A DNA stretch of 64,000 bases, from contig NZ_REFY01000006.1 of the NCBI RefSeq assembly GCF_003841485.1, forward strand, positions 167,333 to 231,332, given 5' to 3'. The notes beneath the pieces were generated by a model, which worked only from the letters and a program-made list of their open reading frames with translations, had not been told where the DNA came from and ran no database searches. Below, piece after piece: positions 1 through 8,710 of this stretch (position 1 is the stretch's first letter; the number at the start of each line of letters is the position of its first letter). Source of the stretch: Natrarchaeobius halalkaliphilus (GTDB taxonomy: Archaea; Halobacteriota; Halobacteria; Halobacteriales; Natrialbaceae). A program made the position numbers and the translations under genes.

Positions 1-530
1 CGTCGTCGGTACTGTGCGTTGCCGCTTAGCTTTCCGGCGTCCGTGCCCGCACTGGCGGGCGCGACGATGTCGTGTGCCGGATTGATATCTCTGAGATAAC
101 ACGACGGCTGATAGATCGACGGCTGTTCGGCGTTCGCGAAGTCCGCCTCGATACCCATCCGCTCGAGTGCGCTCAGAATTGGCTCACAAAAGAGCGCGTA
201 ACACTCCATCAGATCGCCGGGAACCTCCGATGCCGGCGCGACGATCGAATACGAGATGTCGGCGTGACGGTCGTGATAGATTCCGCCGCCGCCCGTCTGC
301 CTGCGCGTGACGCCGATTTCCTCGTGCTCGCAGTACTTCCAGTCGACGGTCTCTGCGTCCTGTCTGTACCCGAGCGAAAGCGTACTCGGCTCCCACGAGT
401 ACACCCGAACCGTTCGAACGTCGTCTTCGAGGGCCGTTTCGGCGGCGATTTCCTCGAGGGCCATCTGTGTTTCCCCCTCCCGTGGATCGTCCCGTATCAG
501 TCGCCAGCGTTCGTCCGCGAGATCGGTCAT
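1..530 (-). CDS. Lipoate-protein ligase A family protein (C-terminus cut off by window edge)
   Basis: About 176 residues are visible, beginning MTDLADERWRLI; the rest runs off the left edge. The segment RRQTGGGGIYHD (about residues 78-89) is the ligand-binding glycine-rich motif of the LplA/LipB/BirA catalytic fold, and a later stretch around DAGKLSGNAQ matches the conserved K-x-x-G-N-A-Q motif that carries the lipoyl-AMP-binding lysine. Such enzymes attach lipoate (or octanoate) to the E2 and GcvH lipoyl domains in the cytoplasm. It is transcribed away from the RIO2 gene, so the 530-698 gap holds divergent promoters. Family assignment is firm; whether it is a ligase or an octanoyltransferase cannot be settled from a partial sequence. 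Confidence 0.85.
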   Translation of the reverse strand, partial: MTDLADERWRLIRDDPREGETQMALEEIAAETALEDDVRTVRVYSWEPSTLSLGYRQDAETVDWKYCEHEEIGVTRRQTGGGGIYHDRHADISYSIVAPASEVPGDLMECYALFCEPILSALERMGIEADFANAEQPSIYQPSCYLRDINPAHDIVAPASAGTDAGKLSGNAQYRR

Positions 531-697
531 ACGCGTTCGTTGGTTCTGGTGGATTATATTCCGTCGGTATCTCTCGTCTCGAGCGCACCGATTTCATATA
601 GCTAAATACCATTTATTTGGGGGCGTTCGGACGCACTCACCTCTCGAGTGAAGGCCGTGACACGACGTTTTTACGTCCTCGAGGGCTATCGAGGGCC

Positions 698-1609
698 ATG
701 GTGCGGAACGTTGCCGGCTTACTGTCGGAACTCGAGGAGGAGGACTTCTATCTCCTGTCGGGCGTCGAACAGGGGATGCGCTTTTCGGAGTGGGTCCAGC
801 GCGAGAAGATACCGAAGTTCTCGCGGTTGACCGACGAGGAGGTCGACTACCGCCTCGAACGATGTCTCAAACGAGGGTTGATCGAGAAAAAGACCATCCA
901 GTACGAGGGCTACACCCTGCAGTTCGAGGGCTACGATACGCTCGCGCTGCGCGCGTTCGTCGAGCGAGAGACGATCTCCGAGTTCGGATCCCCGCTTGGC
1001 GTCGGCAAGGAAAGCGACGTCTACGAAGTTCGGTCGTACAAACCGTTCGCCCTGAAGTACCACCGCGAGGGGTACACCAACTTCCGCGAAGTCCACAAAG
1101 AGCGGGATTACACATCGGACAACGACCACGTCTCCTGGATGTACACCGCACGAAAGGCAGCCGAACGCGAGTACGACGTTCTCGAGACGCTGTATCCCGA
1201 CGTCGCCGTCCCCCAGCCGATCGATCAGAACCGCCACGCGATCGTCATGGAGAAGATGAACGGCGTCGAGCTCTCGCGAACGAAACTCGAGGACGATCAG
1301 ATCCTGGGAGTTCTCGACCTCGTACTGAACGAGATCGCGCGCGCACACGAGCGCGGATACGTCCACGCCGACATGAGCGAGTACAACGTCTTCGTCGACG
1401 AGGACGGAGTGACCGTCTTCGACTGGCCACAGTCCGTCCCAACCGACCACGAAAACGCCGACGGGTTTCTCCACCGCGATCTCGAGAACCTCCTGGGATA
1501 CTTCCGACGCAAGTATCCTCGAGCGGTCCCCGAGGATATCGAGACGGAGGAGGTTGTAGACTCGATCGCTACGGACTCGTTGGAGCCGATCGCGAAACGT
1601 CAGGCATAA
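698..1609 (+). CDS. rio2: RIO2-type serine/threonine protein kinase
   Basis: A 303-residue protein with an N-terminal winged-helix domain (about 1-80) followed by a RIO kinase domain. The nucleotide-binding loop GVGKESDVY lies at 101-109, the catalytic loop HADMSEYN at 223-230 (Asp225, Asn230), and the metal-binding Asp242 sits in FDWPQ, which resembles the RIO2 signature more than RIO1. RIO2 acts in late small-subunit ribosome maturation. An in-frame ATG lies 81 bases upstream at 617, but MVRNVAGLLSEL is the usual family start, so 698 was chosen. Length and motifs are normal and I see nothing broken. Confidence 0.93.
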   Translation: MVRNVAGLLSELEEEDFYLLSGVEQGMRFSEWVQREKIPKFSRLTDEEVDYRLERCLKRGLIEKKTIQYEGYTLQFEGYDTLALRAFVERETISEFGSPLGVGKESDVYEVRSYKPFALKYHREGYTNFREVHKERDYTSDNDHVSWMYTARKAAEREYDVLETLYPDVAVPQPIDQNRHAIVMEKMNGVELSRTKLEDDQILGVLDLVLNEIARAHERGYVHADMSEYNVFVDEDGVTVFDWPQSVPTDHENADGFLHRDLENLLGYFRRKYPRAVPEDIETEEVVDSIATDSLEPIAKRQA

Positions 1610-1801
1610 ACTAATCCCCGCTATATTGAACTGCGGCCGTTGTGCAGAGATTCCGCGTTTGAATTTCTACAAACCAACAACTCAGCAACACTTCTCCCCA
1701 ATGTCGAGCTATCAGAACTTTAGGAGGGGCGGCACAATCCCGGAGAATGGTTTACAGCGTTGGAAAAAATCAGCCGATCAGTAGGTGTGCGAACTGAACA
1801 C

Positions 1802-2149
1802 TCACTTAGATTTGCTAGGCTTGATAAGCAAGGAGTAGAGCAGAGTACAAATCCCGGTTATTTCGCTCACTCGTGTCGCTAGTGGAAGATAAAAGGTATA
1901 CACGCGGGGAGCAAGATCGACCATCTGTCCAAGTGAGTTAACCCCGATTGAGAGCGTCATGGGGACAACAGTGATGAGGCCGAGACCACAGGCTAGGTAC
2001 AGCATCCGGACGCTGCTGTTTCGCTGGTATCCCCTATAGGCGTGGAACACAATGAACAGCGCTAATCCGAGGGCGATAAGCGATGCAGATAGCAGTAGCA
2101 AATAATCGGACGGCAGCTGTGTATCGGTCGCCTGGATCACGGACATCAT
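1802..2149 (-). CDS. Small haloarchaeal membrane protein (DUF7521-like)
   Basis: About 115 residues with three hydrophobic stretches (roughly residues 10-35, 45-65 and 85-105) and a basic C-terminal tail. I read it as the haloarchaeal DUF7521 type because that family typically sits directly after a winged-helix gene, as here. An ATG at 2149 gives a four-base ATGA overlap with the stop of the upstream regulator gene, so the two are probably translationally coupled; an ATG at 2161 is also possible. Probably a membrane partner of the regulator. No enzymatic motif is visible and the function is unknown. Confidence 0.7.
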   Translation of the reverse strand: MMSVIQATDTQLPSDYLLLLSASLIALGLALFIVFHAYRGYQRNSSVRMLYLACGLGLITVVPMTLSIGVNSLGQMVDLAPRVYTFYLPLATRVSEITGICTLLYSLLIKPSKSK

Positions 2150-2571
2150 AATCCCTCCCACATATCAGTGAAGCGGTCAGCGAGATCGCCAGTTGCCTTC
2201 TCTGAGACCGTTATCTTGAATCCATCATCAGTGAGACGAACGGTAAGTTCATCCAACCGTGCTTCGTACAGACTATAGTGAGTTCCATCGGGTTGTGCGA
2301 CGCGCCGTTCAGCGAGAAGTCCGCATTCGACTAGTCGTTCTGTCCGCCGGTAGACCGTGGAGATTGAGATATCACATATTTCGCTAATTTCTTTGGCCGA
2401 CATTGCATTGTTCCGTGTCTGTTGGAGGATTACCTGCGCGTACTGATCGTCAAGGAGAGCGAGTATTTCATCTGCGTCCGCTTCATCGGTCACGCCTATA
2501 CTCTCCTCGGCTGTGATGCCCCAAGTTGCCTTGTGTTGAGACGGCCAGTTGGCTGCCGCATGTGCGCTCAT
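2146..2571 (-). CDS. Winged-helix transcriptional regulator (ArsR/MarR-like)
   Basis: A 141-residue cytoplasmic protein. Residues about 30-100 form a winged helix-turn-helix: LLDDQYAQVILQQTRNN, then MSAKEISEICDISISTVYRRTERL as helix-turn-helix with recognition helix, then a wing (RVAQPDGTHYSLYEAR). The C-terminus is a short alpha/beta tail. This is the common haloarchaeal layout of a regulator fused to a small ligand or dimer region and co-transcribed with a membrane protein. The start at 2571 (MSAHAAANW) is preferred over the ATG three codons upstream. The target genes cannot be told from the sequence. Confidence 0.82.
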   Translation of the reverse strand: MSAHAAANWPSQHKATWGITAEESIGVTDEADADEILALLDDQYAQVILQQTRNNAMSAKEISEICDISISTVYRRTERLVECGLLAERRVAQPDGTHYSLYEARLDELTVRLTDDGFKITVSEKATGDLADRFTDMWEGL

Positions 2572-2617
2572 TCTGTTCACTCCGGATACAAATCATCCAT
2601 TAGTTACCATCTTTCAC

Positions 2618-3013
2618 TTACGTGTTCTGTCGGACTCGCATGAACAATGCTGCGATCCCATACTGAATTAACACGGTTAGAACAAACGCAATTCCACCGG
2701 TGTACTCGCCGGGAACCACACCGAGAGCGAGTTGATATGTGCCGATGAACAAACCTGCCGTGATCAGCGCGGCTGAGATAGTCCACACTACTGCTGCGCT
2801 GCTTGAATACGCGACAGGCCAGTAACGCTCGTATGCGTAAGGAATGAACACTCCGATATTGAGCGCAAGGAATAATCCTCCCGTAGTTGGATCGCCTATC
2901 TGAGCAAATACAAACCATGCCACAACAGCAAGGATCACAGAAACAACACTGACCGAGAGATTGCTTGTTAGGTCCTCTTTGAGACGTGCCCCGAGCGACT
3001 GATTGTCGGACAT
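2618..3013 (-). CDS. Four-helix integral membrane protein, unknown function
   Basis: About 131 residues from MSDNQSLGARLKEDL. There are four predicted transmembrane segments after an N-terminal cytoplasmic amphipathic stretch. No catalytic motif or recognised domain is visible. It lies on the same strand as, and about 45 bases upstream of, the wHTH/DUF7521-like pair, so it may share their transcript. The ATG at 3013 was chosen over the one at 3055 because the upstream extension is not like the rest of the protein. Lineage-specific hypothetical. Confidence 0.65.
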   Translation of the reverse strand: MSDNQSLGARLKEDLTSNLSVSVVSVILAVVAWFVFAQIGDPTTGGLFLALNIGVFIPYAYERYWPVAYSSSAAVVWTISAALITAGLFIGTYQLALGVVPGEYTGGIAFVLTVLIQYGIAALFMRVRQNT

Positions 3014-3170
3014 GTATCTACGTTGGCAACCGGACAATAAGGTATTTACCCGCATTCGCTGACTCAGCGAATCAGCATTCTTCCGTAGATCTGTTGTAAC
3101 TATCTACCGCTGATTGGCCATCTCTATAAGATCAATACATCTTCTGTAGTTAGCGTTCAGGAGTTTGTCT

Positions 3171-3707
3171 TCACTCACTATTCTCTTCGGATTGGTCGTC
3201 TGTAATGGGCTCGAGGGATTCTTCCATCCGTTCGAAATGAGCTTTACGGAGCGCTTCCTCTGACGGCTCTTTCTGCACGACAGACGTATCCTCAGGCAGT
3301 TCTACGTCCTCATCCACCAATGGATCTACGTCGACCACCATCTTGCGGATCTCCATATCCCGATTGATTTTCCCGACCAGCTGCTCGAACGCCGTCTCAC
3401 GTTCGTGCCGAATCCGCCGGAGCTCTCGGACCTTCCGCTCGAACTCTGTCTGCACTGCCCAATCATACACGCGACGTCCGAGGATCGTGAGTTCATATCG
3501 CTTCTCTGTCCCATGCTCGGTCGGCCTGTGACTCACCGTGAACACGTCGCGCTCAACACCTTCCGAGAGCCGTGAGGACACCGTCGAGCCACTGACCGCA
3601 ACCGCGTCGACGAGTGCGTTGAACGTCGCTGTTCCCGTCCCGATCTCCGTAATAAGTTCCGCCGCTCCCTTCTTCCGAAGAAACGACTCGAGTTCGTCCA
3701 ATCCCAT
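3171..3707 (-). CDS. Winged-helix DNA-binding protein, HxlR/PadR-like
   Basis: A 178-residue protein from MGLDELESFLRKKGA. The winged helix at about residues 5-80 includes a helix-turn-helix (TATFNALVDAVAVSGSTVSS) and a wing rich in charged residues. It continues into a long charged helix (about 85-125, likely a dimerising coiled coil) and an acidic tail. The family is probably a haloarchaeal HxlR-like regulator. An in-frame ATG at 3821 would add 38 residues of atypical composition, so it was not used. It reads away from the transposase at 4005; no target is evident. Confidence 0.72.
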   Translation of the reverse strand: MGLDELESFLRKKGAAELITEIGTGTATFNALVDAVAVSGSTVSSRLSEGVERDVFTVSHRPTEHGTEKRYELTILGRRVYDWAVQTEFERKVRELRRIRHERETAFEQLVGKINRDMEIRKMVVDVDPLVDEDVELPEDTSVVQKEPSEEALRKAHFERMEESLEPITDDQSEENSE

Positions 3708-4004
3708 CGTACCTTCCTGTTCTCGGCCCACTACTATAAGTCCAAGCAATATTTGATTCACACTGATTCTTGACTCACATCGAATTGTAATCACAATCAA
3801 TTCTCCAAGTATAGCACGCATACCTCTTCATATGGCTCCCACTACAAGCCAAGAGCAGACAATCGGCATTAATGCACAATCAAATTTTCACTCTATTCTA
3901 TACTGATATTCGCTCCTTCACAGCAGACGCTTCTACACCCTATCACTCCAGTATCTGGTCGATCGCAGCCCAGAAACAGAGCAGCTTGTCCCGGAGGTGG
4001 CTCA

Positions 4005-5735
4005 ATGTCGACTGATCCGTCGGCTGTCGCTGAGTCAATCATTGTCCACGCGGAGACGCTCTGTGAGCGTGAAGACCACCTCTGGGATGCCATCCGGAAA
4101 CTCTCAATCCCCGTCGACGAACTGGAGGATGCCCGCAATCAGAACCGCGTAACCTTTGGAACTGACGAGATGTTCCGCACGCTCTTATTCAAAGGAATTC
4201 GCGGCATCTCCCAGAACGAATTAGCGCAACGACTCGGTCGGGAGCCGAGCTTAGTCAAGAGCTTCCACCTCGATATCACCGATCTCTCGAATACACCGAC
4301 CCAACAACAGCTCTCGTACACGCACGCGCAGTTCAGCGAGGATACCCAGGAAGTCCTCAATCGCACGGTTGCTGGCGTCCGGCAAGTTGCTCTCGACAAC
4401 GGTGTCCTCACAGAAGGGCTCGTCCCATCAGTCCCAGCCGAAACCGAGGAAGAGTCACAAAGCGCGAATGAGTACAAGAAGGAGAAGGCCCAGAAGACGC
4501 TGACGCTCGCTCGAAAACACGTTATCCCCGAATTCGACACGCATCGAGCAGCCCACAAGACGTACTCCGACGAGGTAATGCTGGATATGTTTGCGAGTAT
4601 CTGCGCGAACAACGGCAGTGCCCACTCAGAAGCCGAGTACGGCTGGCTCACCGACGACGAACTCATCTGCGACGACTCGACCTTCCTACGAGCAATCAAA
4701 AAGATAGCCACGCCCGAAGACTCGGACGGCCAGCTCACGTTCGAGGACTTCGAGGACGATGACTCGATGCCCGAGATCGACCAGATTCGGGACGCTATTA
4801 TGACGGCGTTCAACGCCGCGACGGAAAACATCATCAACTCGATCCGTGGCGACGATCCCTTCGACTCTCGTGAGACCGTTGCGGCGATCGACATCACCCA
4901 CGAGCAGTTCCACGTCTGGCCGTGGGAAGACAAGGAGGCGGGGATCGCGAAGCCAGACTACCCGAAGATGGTGAGCGGGTACAAGAATGACGGCGAGTAC
5001 AAGCGCGGGTACAAGTACGCCACAATCACGCTGGTTGGAGACCACGCACCGATCGTTCTCGGTATTGAGCCGGTCAAAGAGAACTCTGCGTGGGAACCCG
5101 ACGACTCTCCATCGTACTCGAAAGCCGACTTAGTAAGTCGGTTGCTTGACCGGGCCGAGCAGTTCGTCGACCTGGATCTGGTGATGTTCGATCGTGGATT
5201 CTACGTCAATCGCGTGTACGCCGACGTTCACGATCGCGGGCTCACGTACCTCTCGCCGGTTCCGACATATGAGGATGATTTAGAGGATATCCAGAATATT
5301 CAGAAACATCCAACGGCGGACGAAGCTGTGAAAAATGATGTCCCGTTCGGAATCGACGGTGAGGTCCACCATGAGGCGGAATTCCTCTATGCGCCGAGTA
5401 CGAGCGACGATGCTGACGGAAAGTACGCGGTGTTCGTAACGAACCAGGACCGCGTCGAGCCCGAAGATATCTCGAGTGTCGTGAACGGGTACAGTCGTCG
5501 GTGGGATATCGAGAACCAGTACAAGTCGATCAAGGATTTCATGCCGAAGACGTCGTCGACGGACTACCGGCTTCGGCTGTGTAACTTCGCGCTGTCGACG
5601 CTGATCTACAATCTGTGGCGGCTGACGGATTACCTCATCAAGGTCGCGCTTGACGAGCCGATCCGGTCACCGCCAGTGATCACGGCGAAGACGTTCGTGC
5701 GAGCGTTGGGCGACTTCCTGCGTGAGTTCGGGTAA
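4005..5735 (+). CDS. IS4-superfamily DDE transposase (YREK type), 576 aa
   Basis: The DDE catalytic triad is visible: Asp296 in AAIDITHEQ, Asp396 in VMFDRGFY, and Glu503 within Y496-S-R-R499-W-D-I-E503-N-Q-Y-K-S-I-K510, an exact match to the Y-(2)-R-(3)-E-(6)-K signature of IS4-type transposases. An N-terminal region (about 45-95) includes a helix-turn-helix-like stretch (ISQNELAQRLGREPSLVKS) that probably binds DNA. At 576 residues it is longer than the roughly 400 usual for ISH8-like enzymes. The reading frame is intact. I could not find matching terminal inverted repeats in 3708-4004 or 5736-6057, so the IS ends are not defined. Confidence 0.9.
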   Translation: MSTDPSAVAESIIVHAETLCEREDHLWDAIRKLSIPVDELEDARNQNRVTFGTDEMFRTLLFKGIRGISQNELAQRLGREPSLVKSFHLDITDLSNTPTQQQLSYTHAQFSEDTQEVLNRTVAGVRQVALDNGVLTEGLVPSVPAETEEESQSANEYKKEKAQKTLTLARKHVIPEFDTHRAAHKTYSDEVMLDMFASICANNGSAHSEAEYGWLTDDELICDDSTFLRAIKKIATPEDSDGQLTFEDFEDDDSMPEIDQIRDAIMTAFNAATENIINSIRGDDPFDSRETVAAIDITHEQFHVWPWEDKEAGIAKPDYPKMVSGYKNDGEYKRGYKYATITLVGDHAPIVLGIEPVKENSAWEPDDSPSYSKADLVSRLLDRAEQFVDLDLVMFDRGFYVNRVYADVHDRGLTYLSPVPTYEDDLEDIQNIQKHPTADEAVKNDVPFGIDGEVHHEAEFLYAPSTSDDADGKYAVFVTNQDRVEPEDISSVVNGYSRRWDIENQYKSIKDFMPKTSSTDYRLRLCNFALSTLIYNLWRLTDYLIKVALDEPIRSPPVITAKTFVRALGDFLREFG

Positions 5736-6057
5736 CGTTTTTCTCACTCCGAGTTCACTAATTCGGTAGCGGCTGCGCTGTCGATTTTTGCGAATTTTCG
5801 AACTAGTTGTCATATAGGTGAATAGTTCGTAGTTGCTAATTCGATCTCGTCCGATTTTCGCACCGAATTGGGAATCACCAGCTCGTGAATTTCCTAGTTT
5901 CATTTGTAGGTTTATAAGCACGCGAAGAATGTGGTTGTGACGATTCGGATCCGGGCCACGAGCCGGTCCGTCGAGGGCGAGATAGCGACGCCAGGGGGTC
6001 GAAACGAAGAGACTCGAGCGTTTTCGCGTCGAAAACCGACGAATGAGACGAGGTGAC
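5736..6057. other. Gene-free, AT-richer stretch after the transposase
   Basis: No credible ORF. The composition is AT-richer than its surroundings at about 5770-5935. A TATA-like string (TTTATAAGC) at about 5930-5938 points rightward, yet the next gene is encoded on the other strand, so it may be a promoter orphaned by insertion. No inverted repeat matching the region upstream of the transposase was found. Confidence 0.5.
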
Positions 6058-7260
6058 TTACGCTTCGGAGCGTTCCAGTTCGTAGGCCGTCTCTTCGATG
6101 AACACGCGACCGCTTCCCGTTGCAATCCGCCGGGACCCGTTCTCACGTTCGTACAGGATCGCTCCCGTGTCGGCGTTGAGCGCGGACAACTCGTGTGAAT
6201 CGCTGACCGTCCACAGGACGCCGTGATCGACGAGCAGCGGGTTGATAACGCTCCCGTCGATTCGCGTCTCCCACAGTAGGTCCCCGTCACTCTCGTCTCG
6301 AGCGAGAACCCACCCCGAGCGCGTTCCGCCGTAAATCGTTCCATTGGTGTGAGTGATCCCCGAATCGAAGGTTCGGTCGGGTTCGCGCTCCCAGCGCAGT
6401 TCGTCGTCGACCGGGTCGTACGCCTGTAGTTCCGACTCAGCGAAATAGAGGGTGTCTTCGGTTACGATGAACCCGTCAAATCCGATCGAAACGTCCTCCT
6501 CGTGGACTCGAGTTCCGGTTTCGCGCTCGAACACGTTCAGTTCCCAGCCGCGGCCGACGTACAGGCGGTCGTCGAAGACGGTGATACCGGAGAAGAATCC
6601 CTCGTCGAACTGTTCTTCCCAGCGTACGTCGCCGGTGGTGGTATCGATCGCTCGTATTGACGGGTTCTGATCTTCGTCGGTGCCGCCGGAGTCGGTCACG
6701 CCGTAGTAGATCGTCTCGTCGTGGACCGTAAGCGCTCGAAAGTAGGTCTCGGCTCGCTCGCCGTCCGTCTCGTGAACCCAGAGTTGCTCTCCCGTCTCCG
6801 AATCGAACGCGTACAGTCGCGCACCGTCGGTGTCTTCCATTCCGGTTGCTGCCGTGACGATCGCACCATCGAGAGAACGGATTCCGCCGCCGTCGTGCTC
6901 GGTGATCGCGAAGCGATATCCGTCTTCGATCTCGTCGGACGACCAGTCGATCTCGCCGTGCTCGTCGTAGCGCTCGAGCCGCGTCGTCTCCACCTCATCG
7001 GAGTGAGGGGGTCTGACGACACCAACGAACGAACCGTCGTGAAACGCGATACTGTCGACGTCTCGGCTCCACGCCTCGACCAGATCTATCCGTTCGGTAT
7101 CACGTTCGATTCCGTCGGTTTCCGTCCGAGTGTCGCCGTCCTCACCGTCGGGGCTCGTCTCCGTTCCGTCGTCGGTCTCCCCTGTCGATTGCTCCTGGAG
7201 TTGGAGACAGCCGCCCAGCAGTCCCAGCGTCGAGAGCGTACAAAAACCCCGCCGTCGCAT
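6058..7260 (-). CDS. PQQ-type beta-propeller lipoprotein
   Basis: A 400-residue exported protein. The N-terminus has basic residues, a short hydrophobic stretch and a lipobox ending LLGGC (Cys18), then an acidic Thr/Glu/Asp-rich linker (about 20-60). The remainder is made of PQQ-like propeller blades with the recurrent pattern D-x-x-T-G-x-x-x-W (for example YAFDSETGEQLWVHE, RAIDTTTGDVRWEE, DDELRWERE, DGDLLWETR, NADTGAILYER). It is probably lipid-anchored on the outer face of the membrane. The quinone-binding and metal residues of true dehydrogenases cannot be recognised, so a scaffold or BamB-like role is as likely as an enzyme. It is paralogous to the gene immediately upstream. Confidence 0.85.
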   Translation of the reverse strand: MRRRGFCTLSTLGLLGGCLQLQEQSTGETDDGTETSPDGEDGDTRTETDGIERDTERIDLVEAWSRDVDSIAFHDGSFVGVVRPPHSDEVETTRLERYDEHGEIDWSSDEIEDGYRFAITEHDGGGIRSLDGAIVTAATGMEDTDGARLYAFDSETGEQLWVHETDGERAETYFRALTVHDETIYYGVTDSGGTDEDQNPSIRAIDTTTGDVRWEEQFDEGFFSGITVFDDRLYVGRGWELNVFERETGTRVHEEDVSIGFDGFIVTEDTLYFAESELQAYDPVDDELRWEREPDRTFDSGITHTNGTIYGGTRSGWVLARDESDGDLLWETRIDGSVINPLLVDHGVLWTVSDSHELSALNADTGAILYERENGSRRIATGSGRVFIEETAYELERSEA

Positions 7261-7312
7261 GCCTCACTGTTCGGATGACCGCAGATATTCGTTTCGATAC
7301 GGTCTCCATGTC

Positions 7313-8548
7313 TCAGTCTCGCTCGACGTCGTAGGCGGTGTAGTAGGGTTCGGGGACGTAGACGCGGCCCTCGAGCGGGGCCATGGGATCGTCGGTTGCG
7401 GCCTCCGTCTCGCGGCGGTACAGCGGCGTTCCGTCCGTCGCGTCGAGCGCCCAGACGGTGCTCGTGTCGTCGAACGCCCAGACGATGCCGTCGTCGTATC
7501 GCGGCGAGCCGGTGACGCTCCCGACAAGGCGGTACTCCCACCGTTCGCTTCCGTCGTCCGCGTCGTAAGCCGACACGTAGCCCATGTCGTCGCCCGCATA
7601 AATCGTCCCGTTGGCGACGGCGATCTGCGAGTGGATGGCGTTCTCGAGAGTGAGCTCCCATTCGACGGCTTCAGTGGCCAGATCGAACGCTTGAACCGAC
7701 TCGTGGCCCGTAAAGTACAGCGTGTCGCCTCTCCGAGCGAACCTCCCCGAGACGTCGTGTTCCCGCTCGATCTCACCGGTATCCGGATCCAGCGCGTACA
7801 GTACGTCATCCGAGACGTACAGCGTGGAGTCGAAGAGAACCGGCCCGTACGGGTGTTCCGTCCCGATCGTTCGTTCCCACTCGATCTCCCGAGAGTCGAC
7901 CGAAAGCGCCCGGATCGGAACCGCCTCGTCGTCGAACGGCGTTCCCGTGTAGTACACCCGTTCCGTAGTCGCATCGAGCCCTCTCAGCCGATCGAGACCC
8001 GTCTCGTGCATCCACAGCTCGGTCCCATCGTCCCCGTCGTAGGCGTAGATTCGGCCATCGTACTCGCCTGGCTCGGACGTGAAGCTCGTGTAGTTGATGA
8101 ACGCGAACTCGTCCGTTCTCGCGAATCCGTCGCCGTTCATCGGCCAGATGCTGTACCTGTCAGGGTCGCTGCTTTCTGTCGACCACACCACTTCGCCGTC
8201 CCGGGTCAGAACGTACACGTCCGGGCTGTCCCTGGCGACGAACTGCCCGTCGGAAACGTACACGTGCGAGAGTTCCAGATCGTGCCAGGCCTCGGTCAAC
8301 TCGAGTTCGTCAGGCTGGTCGTCGCCGTCGGTATCTTCACCACTCGCTGGTGCCTCGTCGTCGTCACTCCCGCCCGCGTCGTCGCCGTTACCCGGCGTGG
8401 AGTGGGTGTCGGCGGACTGTTCGTCCGGCGTCTCCTCGAGAAGCGGCTGCATGCATCCCGCCAGCCCCCCGAGTATCGACAGCGAAGTCACACGCAGCGC
8501 CTCCCGCCTGTTCGCGAGACCTCCGACGTTCGATCCCTCCCGTGACAT
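7313..8548 (-). CDS. PQQ-type beta-propeller lipoprotein with Tat-like signal
   Basis: A 411-residue paralogue of the neighbouring propeller protein. The N-terminal ANRREALRVTSLSILGGLAGC has a twin arginine and a lipobox (LAGC, Cys about 32), the haloarchaeal Tat lipoprotein layout. A Ser/Asp/Gly-rich linker (about 40-80) follows, then repeated propeller blades (YAYDGDDGTELWMHE, YALDPDTGEIEREHD, SAYDADDGSERWEYR, WALDATDGTPLYRRE). Likely folded before export and anchored to the cell surface. The pair probably arose by tandem duplication and lies about 50 bases apart on one strand. The ligand is unknown. Confidence 0.85.
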   Translation of the reverse strand: MSREGSNVGGLANRREALRVTSLSILGGLAGCMQPLLEETPDEQSADTHSTPGNGDDAGGSDDDEAPASGEDTDGDDQPDELELTEAWHDLELSHVYVSDGQFVARDSPDVYVLTRDGEVVWSTESSDPDRYSIWPMNGDGFARTDEFAFINYTSFTSEPGEYDGRIYAYDGDDGTELWMHETGLDRLRGLDATTERVYYTGTPFDDEAVPIRALSVDSREIEWERTIGTEHPYGPVLFDSTLYVSDDVLYALDPDTGEIEREHDVSGRFARRGDTLYFTGHESVQAFDLATEAVEWELTLENAIHSQIAVANGTIYAGDDMGYVSAYDADDGSERWEYRLVGSVTGSPRYDDGIVWAFDDTSTVWALDATDGTPLYRRETEAATDDPMAPLEGRVYVPEPYYTAYDVERD

Positions 8549-8677
8549 TACGAACTACCGGTGTGTCACTGTTCAAAAACGTATCGAATCCCGTGAATTT
8601 GCGACCTAACACGGTACGACGTGCGTGTACCGGGCGAGGCGGGACGGTTTCACGGTTCGAACCTGTCTGATCGGTAG

Positions 8678-8687
8678 TATTAAATAA
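8678..8687 (+). promoter_or_regulatory. TATA box for the 8711 gene
   Basis: TATTAAATAA lies 24-33 bases before the ATG at 8711, the spacing expected of a leaderless haloarchaeal transcript. It is a clear AT-rich island in a GC-rich context. Confidence 0.6.
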
Positions 8688-8710
8688 GTCAGTTTGTATG
8701 GCCCATCTAG

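Noticed and set aside
5736..6057. Terminal inverted repeats of the YREK transposase
   Set aside because: I compared both flanks by eye and found no convincing matching ends, so no IS boundaries are given.
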